Below, piece by piece: positions 42,115 to 51,522 of a stretch of 64,000 nucleotides of DNA; position 1 is the stretch's first letter, and each line of letters begins with the position of its first letter. The notes under the pieces are model-generated. The model made no database searches. It was not told where the DNA came from and saw only the letters and a list, made by a program, of their open reading frames with translations. Source of the stretch: Chitinimonas sp036961565 (GTDB taxonomy: Bacteria > Pseudomonadota > Gammaproteobacteria > Burkholderiales > Chitinimonadaceae); assembly GCF_036961565.1 (NCBI RefSeq), contig NZ_JBAMDD010000008.1, forward strand, positions 62,001-126,000, read 5' to 3'. A program made the translations under genes and the position numbers.

Positions 42115-43986
42115 ATGCCCTACCACGCCATGAGCCGCCACCGCCTACTCCTACTCGCCCCGCTGCTTGCTGCTGGCTGCGCCACCCAACCCATGCAGGT
42201 GGAACAGGGCCGCCATGTCGCCGCCCCCGCCGCCACACCCGCCGGCCTGCCGCAGCTGGTGGAGCGCCCGGCCTTCCTGCCCAAGCCCAGCGCCCAGAAC
42301 CGCAGCGACACCTACAGTGTGGTGGTGAACAATGTCCCGGTACGCGACCTGATGTTCGCCCTGGCCCGCGACGCCAAGCTCAATGTGGACGTGCATCCGC
42401 TGATCACCGGCACGGTTACCGTCAACGCGCTGAACCAGACCCTGCCGCAGATACTGGACCGCATCTCGCGCCAGATAGACATGCGCTACACCCTGGAAAA
42501 CGGCGTGCTGTCGGTGGTGCCGGACCGTCCCTACGTCAAGACCTACACGGTGGACTACGTCAACACCGCCCGTACAGCCACCGGCAAGGTCGTCATTGCC
42601 ACCTCGGTCGCCTCAACCGGCGGAGCATCTGGCGGGGGCGGCAGCAATAGCTCCAGCACCGAAATCACCAATCTGTCCGAGAACAAGTTCTGGGAGCGGC
42701 TGGAAGCCAATATCCGCAGCCTGCTGACCTCCACTCGGCGGGTCACCGACGCCGAGAAATCCGAACGCGAGGCCCTGGCCAGCAAAGACGAATCGCTGCG
42801 CGAACGCGAGCTGAGCCAGCAGCGCAAGGCCGCCGAGCGGAACGAGAAGCTCGAGGCCGCCAAGATCGCCGTGCAGGCCGGCCCCGGTGCCGGCGAAGTA
42901 TTGGAAAAGCTGACTGCATCACCCGCCGCCCCCTCGCCCGGTGGCAGCGACGATAGCGCGGACGACGTCTTCATCCACCCCGAAACCGGTGTCATCACCG
43001 TCAACGCCAGTAGCCGCGAGCATGCCAAGGTGCAGGAATACCTGGACCGCGTCACCGCCGGTGCCCGCCGGCAGGTGCTGATCGAAGCCACTATCGTCGA
43101 GGTGACCCTGGGCGACCAATACCAGGCCGGCATAGACTGGAGTGTGCTGAAGAATCAGGAGAACCGGCTCAACTTCAACCAGAACCTGACCGGCTCCAAC
43201 CCGCTGACCTCGGCCTACGACAAGGTCAAGTCCATCACCGGCCCGCTGTCCATCCTGTCCTATACCAATACCGCCAGCAGCCTGTTCAAAGGGGCGGACT
43301 TCAACGTCACCATCAAGGCGCTGGAGCAGTTCGGCAAGACCAAGGTACTCTCCAGCCCCAAGATCATGGCCCTGAACAACCAGACAGCCGTGCTCAAGGT
43401 GGTGGACGAAAAAGTCTACTTCCAGCTGACCTACACCCCGTCCCAGACCAACGAAAACGGCACCACCACCGCCGCCACCTATACCAGCGATGTCAAGACC
43501 GTACCGGTGGGCATGGTCATGAGCGTCACGCCGCAGATCTCGGCGCAGGACATGGTCTCGCTCAATGTGCGGCCCACCATCTCCCGCATCACCGGCTACA
43601 AACCCGACCCGGCCGTGCGCATACTGGGCTCGCCCATAGACAGCATGATCCCCGAGATACAGGTCAGGGAGCTGGAATCCACCCTGACCCTGGCCGATGG
43701 CCAGGTCGCCGTGCTGGGTGGCCTGATCCAGGACAATGTCCAGACCAGCCGCAACGGCCTGCCCGGCCTGTCACGCCTGCCCTGGGGCGTGGGCGACCTG
43801 TTCAGCTCGCGCGACGACGTCGCCGGCAAGAGCGAACTGGTCATCTTCATGCGGCCCATCGTGGTACGTGACCCCAGCCTCAATGGCGATCTGTCGGCCT
43901 ATCGCCAGTACCTGCCGGATGACAAGTTCTTCCAGAACGCCAAGGACGAGATGTCCGTCTTCAACAGTGGCCTGACGGCGCACTGA
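42115..43986 (+). CDS. mshL: MshL-like secretin lipoprotein
   Basis: A 623-residue outer-membrane secretin. A lipobox LLAAGC follows the signal sequence of the start at 42130 (MSRHRLLLLAPLLAAGC); an ATG at 42115 gives five more residues, and the choice is open. An STN/N0 domain lies at about 60-140 (VNNVPVRDLMFALARDAKLN). After a charged, partly coiled insertion at about 185-275, the N1 and secretin domains occupy the rest, with VPVGMVMSVTPQISAQDM and ADGQVAVLGGLIQ. It forms the outer-membrane channel of the pilus or secretion system. A 59-base gap before it holds AGCTAA direct repeats and TATAGA, a possible internal promoter. Confidence 0.9.
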   Translation: MPYHAMSRHRLLLLAPLLAAGCATQPMQVEQGRHVAAPAATPAGLPQLVERPAFLPKPSAQNRSDTYSVVVNNVPVRDLMFALARDAKLNVDVHPLITGTVTVNALNQTLPQILDRISRQIDMRYTLENGVLSVVPDRPYVKTYTVDYVNTARTATGKVVIATSVASTGGASGGGGSNSSSTEITNLSENKFWERLEANIRSLLTSTRRVTDAEKSEREALASKDESLRERELSQQRKAAERNEKLEAAKIAVQAGPGAGEVLEKLTASPAAPSPGGSDDSADDVFIHPETGVITVNASSREHAKVQEYLDRVTAGARRQVLIEATIVEVTLGDQYQAGIDWSVLKNQENRLNFNQNLTGSNPLTSAYDKVKSITGPLSILSYTNTASSLFKGADFNVTIKALEQFGKTKVLSSPKIMALNNQTAVLKVVDEKVYFQLTYTPSQTNENGTTTAATYTSDVKTVPVGMVMSVTPQISAQDMVSLNVRPTISRITGYKPDPAVRILGSPIDSMIPEIQVRELESTLTLADGQVAVLGGLIQDNVQTSRNGLPGLSRLPWGVGDLFSSRDDVAGKSELVIFMRPIVVRDPSLNGDLSAYRQYLPDDKFFQNAKDEMSVFNSGLTAH

Positions 43987-43995
43987 GGAGGCCGC

Positions 43996-45786
43996 ATGAG
44001 TTTATTGCTCGACGCGCTGAAGAAAGCGGAGGCGGCCAAGCGCCGCAAGCAAGAGGGGACAAGCGCCAGCCCCCTGCCTACCACCACATCGCCCGCCAGT
44101 ACCGAGACCGTGGCCGAGTCCGCCCCAGCGCCTGATCTACCGGCGCCCACCGAGACCGCCACGCCCGACTACCCCAGCCTTAGCCTGGAGGATGTCGTCG
44201 ACGAAACCGCCACGGCCCAGCCTGAGGCACCGGCCAACCCGGCCCCGGAACCGGAACCGGAACCGGAACCGGAGCCAGAACCGGGACCGGGACCGGAACC
44301 CACCGCCCCCCCGGCCAAGGCAGATCTGCCCGAGCTTCGCTTTGAACTCCTGCCACAGCCGTCCGCAGAGCCGGTTGACGCCCCACCAGCCGCACACACT
44401 GACAGCCCTCTGCTGACGCTGGATGCCGAATACGCAAGCAGCCACGATAGCGCAGCGGCTACCCCGACAAGCGATGATCCCGCCACGGCCATCACGCAAG
44501 CCATCGCAGAGCCCATGGTGGTCGCCCCCACCGCCGCATCGGCAAGTCCGCCGCCAACCGAACCCGCCAGACCGAGCGAACCCGTGCTGGCAGCCCCCGC
44601 ACCGACACCCGCCGCCCCGTTGATGCCTCCTGCTGCGCGCAGCGAGGCCCCTCCCGCACAGCTTTCGCCCGAAGCCGCGCGGCAGCTGTTCGATAGCAAG
44701 CAGAAAACCCAGCGCAGCGCCCCCTCCCCTGGGCAGCGCCTGGCCCTGATTGCGGGTGTGGGTGTCGTGGGCCTGCTGGCAGCAGGTGGCTGGCTATGGT
44801 GGCAAACCCGTGATGTCGGCAGCTTCAGCCCCGCTGCCGCCGTCCTGCCCGCACCAGCCGAACTGACAGACCCCACCACCGCAGCCATACCAGCGGCGGG
44901 CGAGTCAGCCGCCCCTACCGGCACCGAGGCAGTTGATGCTGCGGCAGCCGTTGCTGCGCCAGCCGCCGCTGCGGCAGACACCCCTCAGCCACCCGCCGCA
45001 GCGCCTCCCAGCAGCGGCCCACAGTCGGTGCTGCCTGCAGCCCCGCTGCAGCCCTTGCCAGCCGCATCGGCATCCACCGGCCAGCCCACACCAACCCAAT
45101 CGGAAGTCCAAGCCGCATTGCCCGTCACCCCCAAGCCCGGCGACCGCGCCCAGGTGGTCGAGCTGCCCGCCGGCCTCGCCGCACCCGATGTCCGCTTTGT
45201 CCGCGATAACCCGCCACCCAGCATCGCCCGCAATGTGGCGCAGGGCTTCGAGGCCTTTCAGCAAGGCGATTATGGCCGCGCCGCCGAGCTGTACCGCGCC
45301 CAGTTGCAACAAGACAGCCGCAACCGCGACGCCCTGCTGGGCCTCGCCGCCGTGGCCGTCAAACGCAACCAGCTTGATGAGGCACGCAATCTATATCGCC
45401 GCCTGCTGGCCAACGACCCCAAGGACGCGCTGGCGGCCACTGCCCTGCTGAGCCTCAGCAACGACGGCGACACCGATGGCAACGAGGGCCGGCTCAAGGC
45501 TGCCGAGGCCAGCCAGCCCAGCGCCGAGGCCGCCACCGCCGTAGCAGGGCTGTTGGCCCGGCAGGGCCGCTGGCGTGAGGCACAGGAGTATTACTTCAAG
45601 GCCCATGCAACCGCCCCGGCCGAGCCCGACTACGCCTACAACCTGGCCGTTGCACTGGATGCGTTGGGCGAGGCCAGGCTGGCCAGCCAGTATTACGGCA
45701 CCGCCCTCAAGCTGCGCGGCAGCAAGCCAGGCAGCTTCAACCCTGATGTGGTACGGCAGCGCCTGCAGACGCTGGAGGCGCACTAG
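43996..45786 (+). CDS. MshN/GspB-like TPR membrane protein
   Basis: A 596-residue protein that begins MSLLLDALKKAEAAKRRKQEG, the signature of the MshN/GspB N-terminus. A long Pro/Ala/Glu-rich cytoplasmic stretch (including the PE repeat at 44245-44298) leads to one membrane helix near 248-268. A second low-complexity region and C-terminal tetratricopeptide repeats follow (about 410-590, e.g. GDYGRAAELYRAQLQQDSRNRDA). The protein probably couples the ATPase and secretin across the periplasm. The stop overlaps the next GTG by one base. Confidence 0.82.
   Translation: MSLLLDALKKAEAAKRRKQEGTSASPLPTTTSPASTETVAESAPAPDLPAPTETATPDYPSLSLEDVVDETATAQPEAPANPAPEPEPEPEPEPEPGPGPEPTAPPAKADLPELRFELLPQPSAEPVDAPPAAHTDSPLLTLDAEYASSHDSAAATPTSDDPATAITQAIAEPMVVAPTAASASPPPTEPARPSEPVLAAPAPTPAAPLMPPAARSEAPPAQLSPEAARQLFDSKQKTQRSAPSPGQRLALIAGVGVVGLLAAGGWLWWQTRDVGSFSPAAAVLPAPAELTDPTTAAIPAAGESAAPTGTEAVDAAAAVAAPAAAAADTPQPPAAAPPSSGPQSVLPAAPLQPLPAASASTGQPTPTQSEVQAALPVTPKPGDRAQVVELPAGLAAPDVRFVRDNPPPSIARNVAQGFEAFQQGDYGRAAELYRAQLQQDSRNRDALLGLAAVAVKRNQLDEARNLYRRLLANDPKDALAATALLSLSNDGDTDGNEGRLKAAEASQPSAEAATAVAGLLARQGRWREAQEYYFKAHATAPAEPDYAYNLAVALDALGEARLASQYYGTALKLRGSKPGSFNPDVVRQRLQTLEAH
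44245..44298 (+). repeat. In-frame CCGGAA hexanucleotide repeat
   Basis: Nine consecutive hexamers: four CCGGAA, then CCGGAG, CCAGAA, two CCGGGA and CCGGAA. They encode Pro-Glu and Pro-Gly dipeptides in the cytoplasmic linker of the MshN-like protein. Because the unit is six bases, length changes would keep the frame and only alter linker length. Confidence 0.9.
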
Positions 45787-47480
45787 TGGCCGAGATGCGC
45801 AAGAAACTGCCGCTGGGGGAGCTGCTGGTCCACAAGGGCGTGATCAGCCCCGACCAGTTGCGCATCGCCCTCACCGAACAGAAAAAGACCGGCACGCCAC
45901 TGGGCAAGGAACTGGTCAGGCTGGGTTTCGTCTCCGACGCCACCCTGCGCGAAGCCCTGTCCGAGAACCTGGGCCAGGATTCAGTCGACCTCGCCACCAT
46001 CATCCCGACCGCCAGCGCCATCAGCCTGATACCCAAGGATGTGGCCAAGCGCAACCTGATGCTGCCCATGTCGCTGGACCCCGAGACGCGCAAGCTGACC
46101 GTGGCCATGGCCAACCCCAACAACCTGGTGGCGCAGGATCAGGTACGGGCACTGCTGCGCAATGCCTACGAGATCGAAGCCATGCTGGCGGCGGAAGCCG
46201 ACATCATTCGCGCCATCGATCAGTACTACGGCTTCGAGCTGTCCATAGACGGCATCCTGCATGAAATCGAAACCGGCCAGATCGACTACGCCAGCCTGTC
46301 CAACGCCGACGCCGAATACAGCCAGCCGGTAGTGCGGCTGATCGACGCCCTGCTGGCCGACGCTGTCCACCAGGGCGCCTCCGACGTCCACTTCGAGCCT
46401 GAGCCGCAATTCGTCCGCATCCGCTACCGTATCGACGGCGTGCTGCGGCAGATACGCTCGCTGCACAAGACCTACTGGCCCGCCATGGTGGTCCGGCTCA
46501 AAGTCATGAGCCATATGAACATCGCCGAGACCCGCGCACCGCAGGACGGCCGCATCTCACTGACCATCTCCGGCCGCCAGCTGGATTTCCGGGTCGCCGC
46601 CCAGCCCACCGTCTATGGCGAAAACGTGGTGCTGCGCATACTGGACAAACAAAAAGGCCTGGTCCCGCTGGATCAGCTGGGCCTGCCCGAGGACAACCTC
46701 AACCTGCTCAAGCTGATGATCGCCCGGCCCGAGGGCATCATCCTGGTCACCGGCCCCACCGGCTCCGGCAAGACCACCACGCTGTATTCCATCCTCAGCC
46801 ATATCAATGAGGAAGGGGTCAACATCATGACCCTGGAAGACCCGGTGGAATACCCGCTGCCCATGATCCGGCAGACCAGCGTGACCGACAAGATAGACTT
46901 CGCCTCCGGCATCCGCTCCATGATGCGGCAGGATCCGGACATCATCCTGGTCGGCGAAATCCGCGACCGGGACACCGCCGAGATGGGCCTGCGCGCCGCC
47001 ATGACCGGCCACCAGGTGTATTCCACCCTGCACAGCAACTCCGCCATCGGCGCCATTCCCCGGCTGCTGGATATCGGCGTGCAGCCCGACATCATGGCCG
47101 GCAACATCATCGGCATCGTGGCCCAGCGGCTGGTACGCAAGCTCTGCCTGCGCTGCCGCACCCCCTACGAGCCCGATCCCTTCGAGCGGATGATACTGGG
47201 GCTGGACAGCAGCGCCCCACTTACCCTCTACCGCGCCCAGGGGTGCGAGCATTGCAACAACCAGGGCTACAAGGGCCGCATCTCCGTGCTGGAAATCCTC
47301 AAGCTCGACGCCGAACTGGACGAGATGATCGCCCGTCGCGCCACCGCCCGTGAACTGCGCCTGGCCGCGCTGGCCAAGGGTTTCCGGCCGCTGGCGGATG
47401 ACGCCATCCGGCGGGTGGCCGAGGGGGTGACCTCGCTGGACGAGATCTCCCGCGTAGTCGACCTCACGGACCGTATCTGA
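45786..47480 (+). CDS. mshE: MshE-like assembly ATPase (GspE/PilB family)
   Basis: A 564-residue hexameric ATPase driving fibre assembly. The N-terminus is an MshEN domain with two 24-residue motifs separated by five residues (PLGELLVHKGVISPDQL... and PLGKELVRLGFVSDATL...), the architecture that binds cyclic-di-GMP; the first position is Pro, not the usual Arg, in both. Walker A is GPTGSGKT at 323-330, followed by the Asp box (MTLEDPVEYPL), Walker B (DIILVGEIRDRDTAEM) and the His box (GHQVYSTLHSN). A zinc-type tetracysteine lies at CLRC...CEHC. The GTG start at 45786 overlaps the preceding stop. Confidence 0.93.
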   Translation: MAEMRKKLPLGELLVHKGVISPDQLRIALTEQKKTGTPLGKELVRLGFVSDATLREALSENLGQDSVDLATIIPTASAISLIPKDVAKRNLMLPMSLDPETRKLTVAMANPNNLVAQDQVRALLRNAYEIEAMLAAEADIIRAIDQYYGFELSIDGILHEIETGQIDYASLSNADAEYSQPVVRLIDALLADAVHQGASDVHFEPEPQFVRIRYRIDGVLRQIRSLHKTYWPAMVVRLKVMSHMNIAETRAPQDGRISLTISGRQLDFRVAAQPTVYGENVVLRILDKQKGLVPLDQLGLPEDNLNLLKLMIARPEGIILVTGPTGSGKTTTLYSILSHINEEGVNIMTLEDPVEYPLPMIRQTSVTDKIDFASGIRSMMRQDPDIILVGEIRDRDTAEMGLRAAMTGHQVYSTLHSNSAIGAIPRLLDIGVQPDIMAGNIIGIVAQRLVRKLCLRCRTPYEPDPFERMILGLDSSAPLTLYRAQGCEHCNNQGYKGRISVLEILKLDAELDEMIARRATARELRLAALAKGFRPLADDAIRRVAEGVTSLDEISRVVDLTDRI

Positions 47481-47490
47481 GAGGCCCGCC

Positions 47491-48693
47491 GTGCTTTTCA
47501 AGTACCGCGCCATCGACCAGGAAGGGCTCACCGTCCGCGGCAAGCTGGAGGCCAGCAATGTGGTCGATCTCGAGGCCCGGCTGGTCAAGCTGGGCCTGTT
47601 CCTTATCCAGGAGCAGGCACTGTCCGACCGCCCCAGCCTGTTCACCAGCAAAAAGGTAGGGCGCAAGGAGCTGATCACCTTCTGCTTCCATATGGAGCAG
47701 ATGACACGTGCCGGCGTGCCCCTGCTGGAAGGCCTGACCGACCTGCGCGACACCCTGGAGCACCCGCGCTTTCGCGACGTGATCGCCAACGTCATCGAAG
47801 ACATCGAGGGCGGCCTGCAGATGTCGCAGGCCATGGCCAACCACCCAGCCGTCTTCGCCCCCGTCTTCGTCAACCTGATACAGGCCGGTGAAGCCACCGG
47901 CAGGCTGCCCGACGTACTGAAAAACCTGGTGGACACTATCAAGTGGCAGGACGAGCTGGCCGCCCAGACCAAGAAACTGCTGATGTACCCCCTGTTTGTC
48001 GGCAGCGTGGTCGGTGGCGTGGTGATCTTCCTGATGACCTGGCTAGTGCCGCAGCTGGTCAAGTTCATCCAGAGCATGCAGCAGGAACTGCCCTGGAACA
48101 CCCGGCTGCTGATCGCCATCTCCGACTTCATGGTGCACCAGTGGTGGGTGATCGTGCTGGCCATGGTCGGTACGGTAGCCGCCTGGGCCCTGTGGAAGGT
48201 CAGCGATCCGCGCTACCAGTTCAAGGTCGACAAGCTCAAGCTCAAGCTGCCCTTCATCGGCGCCGTGCTGGAGAAAATCATGCTGGCCCGCTTCGCCAAC
48301 TATTTCGCCCTGATGTACGACGCCGGCATCGCCATCCTCGACAGCCTCAAGATCCTGGAAGGCGTCGTCGGCAACAAGGTCATCGAACAAGGCCTCAAGG
48401 ATGTGCGCGCCCAGATAGGTGAAGGCCAGGGCGTGGCCGCCAGCTTCGAGCGGGTGCGGCTCTTCCCGCCGCTGGTCATACGCATGCTGCGGGTGGGCGA
48501 AAGCACGGGCGCGCTGGATAAATCGCTGCAGAACGTCAGCTACTTCTATAACCGCGACGTCAAGGAATCGATAGAGAAGGTGCAAGCCCTGATCGAACCC
48601 GCCATGACCGTGCTGCTGGGCTTTATCCTGGGCTCGGTCATGCTGTCCGTGCTCGGCCCCATTTACGACCTGCTGACCAAGATCAAAACCTGA
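47491..48693 (+). CDS. mshG: MshG-like inner-membrane platform protein (GspF/PilC family)
   Basis: A 400-residue platform protein with two T2SSF domains and three hydrophobic helices (about 165-185, 213-232 and 370-390). Conserved motifs include FCFHMEQMTRAGVPLLEGL, LIQAGEATGRLP and the second-domain copy MLRVGESTGALD. It has a GTG start, as does mshE. It sits between the ATPase and the PilM/N-like protein, the standard order of type IV pilus-like systems. Confidence 0.93.
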   Translation: MLFKYRAIDQEGLTVRGKLEASNVVDLEARLVKLGLFLIQEQALSDRPSLFTSKKVGRKELITFCFHMEQMTRAGVPLLEGLTDLRDTLEHPRFRDVIANVIEDIEGGLQMSQAMANHPAVFAPVFVNLIQAGEATGRLPDVLKNLVDTIKWQDELAAQTKKLLMYPLFVGSVVGGVVIFLMTWLVPQLVKFIQSMQQELPWNTRLLIAISDFMVHQWWVIVLAMVGTVAAWALWKVSDPRYQFKVDKLKLKLPFIGAVLEKIMLARFANYFALMYDAGIAILDSLKILEGVVGNKVIEQGLKDVRAQIGEGQGVAASFERVRLFPPLVIRMLRVGESTGALDKSLQNVSYFYNRDVKESIEKVQALIEPAMTVLLGFILGSVMLSVLGPIYDLLTKIKT

Positions 48694-50321
48694 TGGCCAT
48701 CACGCGCTATTACCTGTTCGTCACCGATACTGGCCTCACGCTGTGGCAAGGCGATGCCGCCCACCTGGCCGAAGCCGTGCGCTTCGAGGCCCATCCTGCC
48801 GGCGTGGCCGAGTTCGAATTGCTGGTCGCCAGCCAACCCAAGGCGCAGTGGCATGTGGTGCTCGACCTGCAGGAAGAAGACTACCGGATCGAGACCGTAC
48901 CCCACGTCAACGCGCGGGATCGCGCCATGGTCATGCGCCGCCGGCTGGATCAGCTCTACCGGGAATCGCACTACCGCAGCGCCACCCTGCAAGGCCGCGA
49001 GCCCGACGGCCGGCGCGACGACAGGGTACTGTTCGCCGCCCTGACCAACCGCCTGCCGCTGGACATGTGGCTGCAGCCCCTGGTCAAGCGCGACGCCCAA
49101 CTGGTCGGCGTCTACTCCATCGCCCTCCTCACCGCCCGCCACCTGCGCAAGGTAACGCACATTCCCCCGCGCGCCCTGGTGGTCAGCCGCCAGGCAGGTA
49201 GCGGCCTGCGCCAAAGCTACCTGGCCGAGGGCGGGCTGCGTTTCTCCCGCCTTACCGTGCTGGAAGGCGACGACCACGAAGCCCTGGCCAACCAGTTGGC
49301 CGCCGAAGCCGCCCGCGCCCGCCAGTTCCTGGCCAGCCTGCGGGCCGTAGACCGTACCGAAGCCCTGCAGGTAGTCATGCTGTGCAGCACCACCGAGCAA
49401 GCCGCCCTGCGCGCCGCCTGCCCCGATACCGAGCTGCTGCACTATCACTTCATGCCAGTGCATCAGGTCGCCCATGCCCTGGGCATCACCGTCGCACCCG
49501 AGCAGGCCACAGCCGAACCCTTCTGGCTACGCTTCGTCGCCAGCAAGCGCCCCGGCAACCAGTACGCCACTGCCGATCAGCGCAAGCCCCATACCGCCTG
49601 GCAGATAGGCCGCGCCCTACGCTACCTGTCCGTCGCCATCCTGGTGGGCACGCTGGCCGCCGGCGCCGTCATCACCCGCCAGACCAGCGCACTGGAGCAG
49701 CAAAGCCAGGTCAACGAACAGCGGCGCCAGGCTGCCGAGCGCCTGTTCGCCGCCAATGTGCCCAATCTCAAAGAGGGCGAGCTTACCCCCAGCGGCATGA
49801 AAAACGCCGTCAATGCCTATCGCACGCTGGTAGAGCAATGGCCCGCCCTGGAAGGCGCCATGCGTGATGTCGCCACCGTCATGGCCCGCTTCCCCATGGC
49901 CGAGCTGGACGAAATGGGCTGGCTGGTCGGCAGCAACCCGGCCGAACTGCCCCAGGGTTTCGCCACGCCCGGCCAGACGCCCGCACCCGTACCCGCCGCC
50001 GACCCCAACGCCGTTGACGTCAATGGCATGCCGCTCGCCCCACCACCAGGCAAGCGCTATGTCATCGTCGCCATCAAGGCCAGGCTGCTGGGCTACGAAG
50101 ACCGCTACCGCGAGGCCCTGGCCCTGGTAGACCAGATAGCCGCCGCCTTCGTCCTGCGCCCCGACGTAGTCGTCGAGAAAATCACCCTGCCCATCGACAT
50201 CCGCCCCGAAGCCAGCGTCAAACTGGGGGGCGACAGCGCCGAGCAAGTGCTGGGTGCCCCCTTCAGTCTCAAGTTTGTCATCCCGCTTACCCCACCCACG
50301 CCTGCCGAGGCCACCTCATGA
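48693..50321 (+). CDS. PilM/PilN-like fused assembly protein
   Basis: A 542-residue protein. The N-terminal 300 residues are cytoplasmic and resemble a diverged actin-like PilM/MshI half, although nucleotide-binding motifs are not obvious. A membrane helix lies at about 309-328 (LRYLSVAILVGTLAAGAVI), followed by a periplasmic coiled-coil and PilN-like domain to the end. The assignment rests mainly on layout and position between the platform protein and a PilO-like gene. Start and stop codons overlap those of its neighbours (ATGA type). Confidence 0.6.
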   Translation: MAITRYYLFVTDTGLTLWQGDAAHLAEAVRFEAHPAGVAEFELLVASQPKAQWHVVLDLQEEDYRIETVPHVNARDRAMVMRRRLDQLYRESHYRSATLQGREPDGRRDDRVLFAALTNRLPLDMWLQPLVKRDAQLVGVYSIALLTARHLRKVTHIPPRALVVSRQAGSGLRQSYLAEGGLRFSRLTVLEGDDHEALANQLAAEAARARQFLASLRAVDRTEALQVVMLCSTTEQAALRAACPDTELLHYHFMPVHQVAHALGITVAPEQATAEPFWLRFVASKRPGNQYATADQRKPHTAWQIGRALRYLSVAILVGTLAAGAVITRQTSALEQQSQVNEQRRQAAERLFAANVPNLKEGELTPSGMKNAVNAYRTLVEQWPALEGAMRDVATVMARFPMAELDEMGWLVGSNPAELPQGFATPGQTPAPVPAADPNAVDVNGMPLAPPPGKRYVIVAIKARLLGYEDRYREALALVDQIAAAFVLRPDVVVEKITLPIDIRPEASVKLGGDSAEQVLGAPFSLKFVIPLTPPTPAEATS

Positions 50322-50932
50322 GCTGGCAGACCCGAGACCTGCGCCGCATCCGCCTGCCCCTGATCTACACCGGCCTGTCATTGGCCTTCTGCGGCCTGGT
50401 GGTAGGCGGCGCCTGGTGGCTACGGCAAGCCGCCCTAGAACAACAGATGCAAAGCGATGCCGTAGCCATTGAGGCCGAAACCCGCGCCGCCGCCGCAGTG
50501 GCAGACAGCCAGGACATCGCCACCTACCGGGCCGCCTACACCAGCCTGCAGCAACGCGCCGTCATCGGCCCGGAGCAGCGCCTGCCCTGGGTGGAGTACT
50601 ACACCGCCCTGAGCCGCGCCGGCAACCCGGCCGACCTGAGCCTGGAGATCGCACCACGGCGGCCGCTGGAAGACCCACCCGATGCCACCACGCTGGAAAA
50701 CCTGCAGTTCTACGCCAGCAAGCTCACCCTGGACACCAAGCTGCTGCACGAAGTCGACGCCCTGCGCATGCTGGACAGGTTGCGCACCGTGCAAGGCGCC
50801 GCCATCGTCCGTCAATGCGCGCTCAAGCGCAGCGATGGCACCGGCTCCGCCCGCCCCTTCCTGCTGACCATGATCTGCGAGGGCGACATCATCACCCTGG
50901 ACACGCCACCCGCAGAGGCCATCCCGCAATGA
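50318..50932 (+). CDS. PilO-like bitopic membrane protein
   Basis: A 204-residue protein with a short cytoplasmic start (MSWQTRDLRRIRLP), one membrane helix at about 16-36, a predicted coiled coil and a periplasmic domain containing a single cysteine pair (RQCALKRS, MICEG). This is the layout of PilO/MshJ-type proteins. The start overlaps the previous stop by 4 bases and its own stop overlaps the next ATG by 4. Confidence 0.6.
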   Translation: MSWQTRDLRRIRLPLIYTGLSLAFCGLVVGGAWWLRQAALEQQMQSDAVAIEAETRAAAAVADSQDIATYRAAYTSLQQRAVIGPEQRLPWVEYYTALSRAGNPADLSLEIAPRRPLEDPPDATTLENLQFYASKLTLDTKLLHEVDALRMLDRLRTVQGAAIVRQCALKRSDGTGSARPFLLTMICEGDIITLDTPPAEAIPQ

Positions 50933-51444
50933 AGCTGCCCGCCACCCTCCTAGCCCTCTGCACCTGCCTGCCGCCCGCCCAGGCCGCCACCCCGGGGGAT
51001 GGTCTGGGCCGCCTGTTCTTCAGCCCCGCCGAGCGCATGGAGCTGGACCGCATACGGGTCGGCATACAAGACAGCGCCGACGCCTCCCGCACCGTCAGGC
51101 TGGACGGCATCGTCCAGCAGAACAACCAGCCCCCCGTCCTCTGGATCAACGGCACCCGCTACCAGGGCCGCGATATTGCTGGCGCCAGCATCGCCAACCG
51201 CAACCTTAGCGCCAGCACCCTGGTGGTCAGCATGCCCCCGCCCCAGGCCCGTGACATGGTGTTGAAGGTAGGCCAGACGCTGGACCCCGCCGGCGGCAAC
51301 CTGCGCGAGGTCTATCAACGCCCCCCGCAAGAACTCAATCAACTGCTGCAGCTGCTGTCCCGCCGCAGCGGCACAAGCCAACCTCAAGCCACTGAAGCAA
51401 AAGACAAAAAACCCGCCAAGCCGGGCCAAACGAAGCAACCCTGA
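50929..51444 (+). CDS. Small periplasmic PilP/MshK-like protein
   Basis: A 171-residue exported protein. MKLPATLLALCTCLPPAQA is a signal peptide ending at the AQA cleavage site. The mature part has a GLGRLFFSPAERMELDRIR segment and a beta-rich stretch (RLDGIVQQNNQPPVLWING), as in small periplasmic proteins of pilus and type II secretion loci. It is the last gene of the cluster; no prepilin gene follows before the tRNAs. Confidence 0.6.
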   Translation: MKLPATLLALCTCLPPAQAATPGDGLGRLFFSPAERMELDRIRVGIQDSADASRTVRLDGIVQQNNQPPVLWINGTRYQGRDIAGASIANRNLSASTLVVSMPPPQARDMVLKVGQTLDPAGGNLREVYQRPPQELNQLLQLLSRRSGTSQPQATEAKDKKPAKPGQTKQP

Positions 51445-51477
51445 GCCTCGCCACATAAAAACTTTGCACACAGACGC

Positions 51478-51506
51478 TTGACGCCCTGCCGGCTTTCCTG
51501 TTTAAT
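51478..51506 (+). promoter_or_regulatory. Sigma-70 promoter of the tRNA-Phe gene
   Basis: TTGACG (51478-51483) and TTTAAT (51501-51506) are five-of-six matches with ideal 17-bp spacing. A GC-rich discriminator (GCGGCCTC) follows, as in stringently controlled stable-RNA promoters, and the tRNA begins 17 bases after the -10 box. Confidence 0.85.
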
Positions 51507-51522
51507 GCGGCCTCTCAACGCA

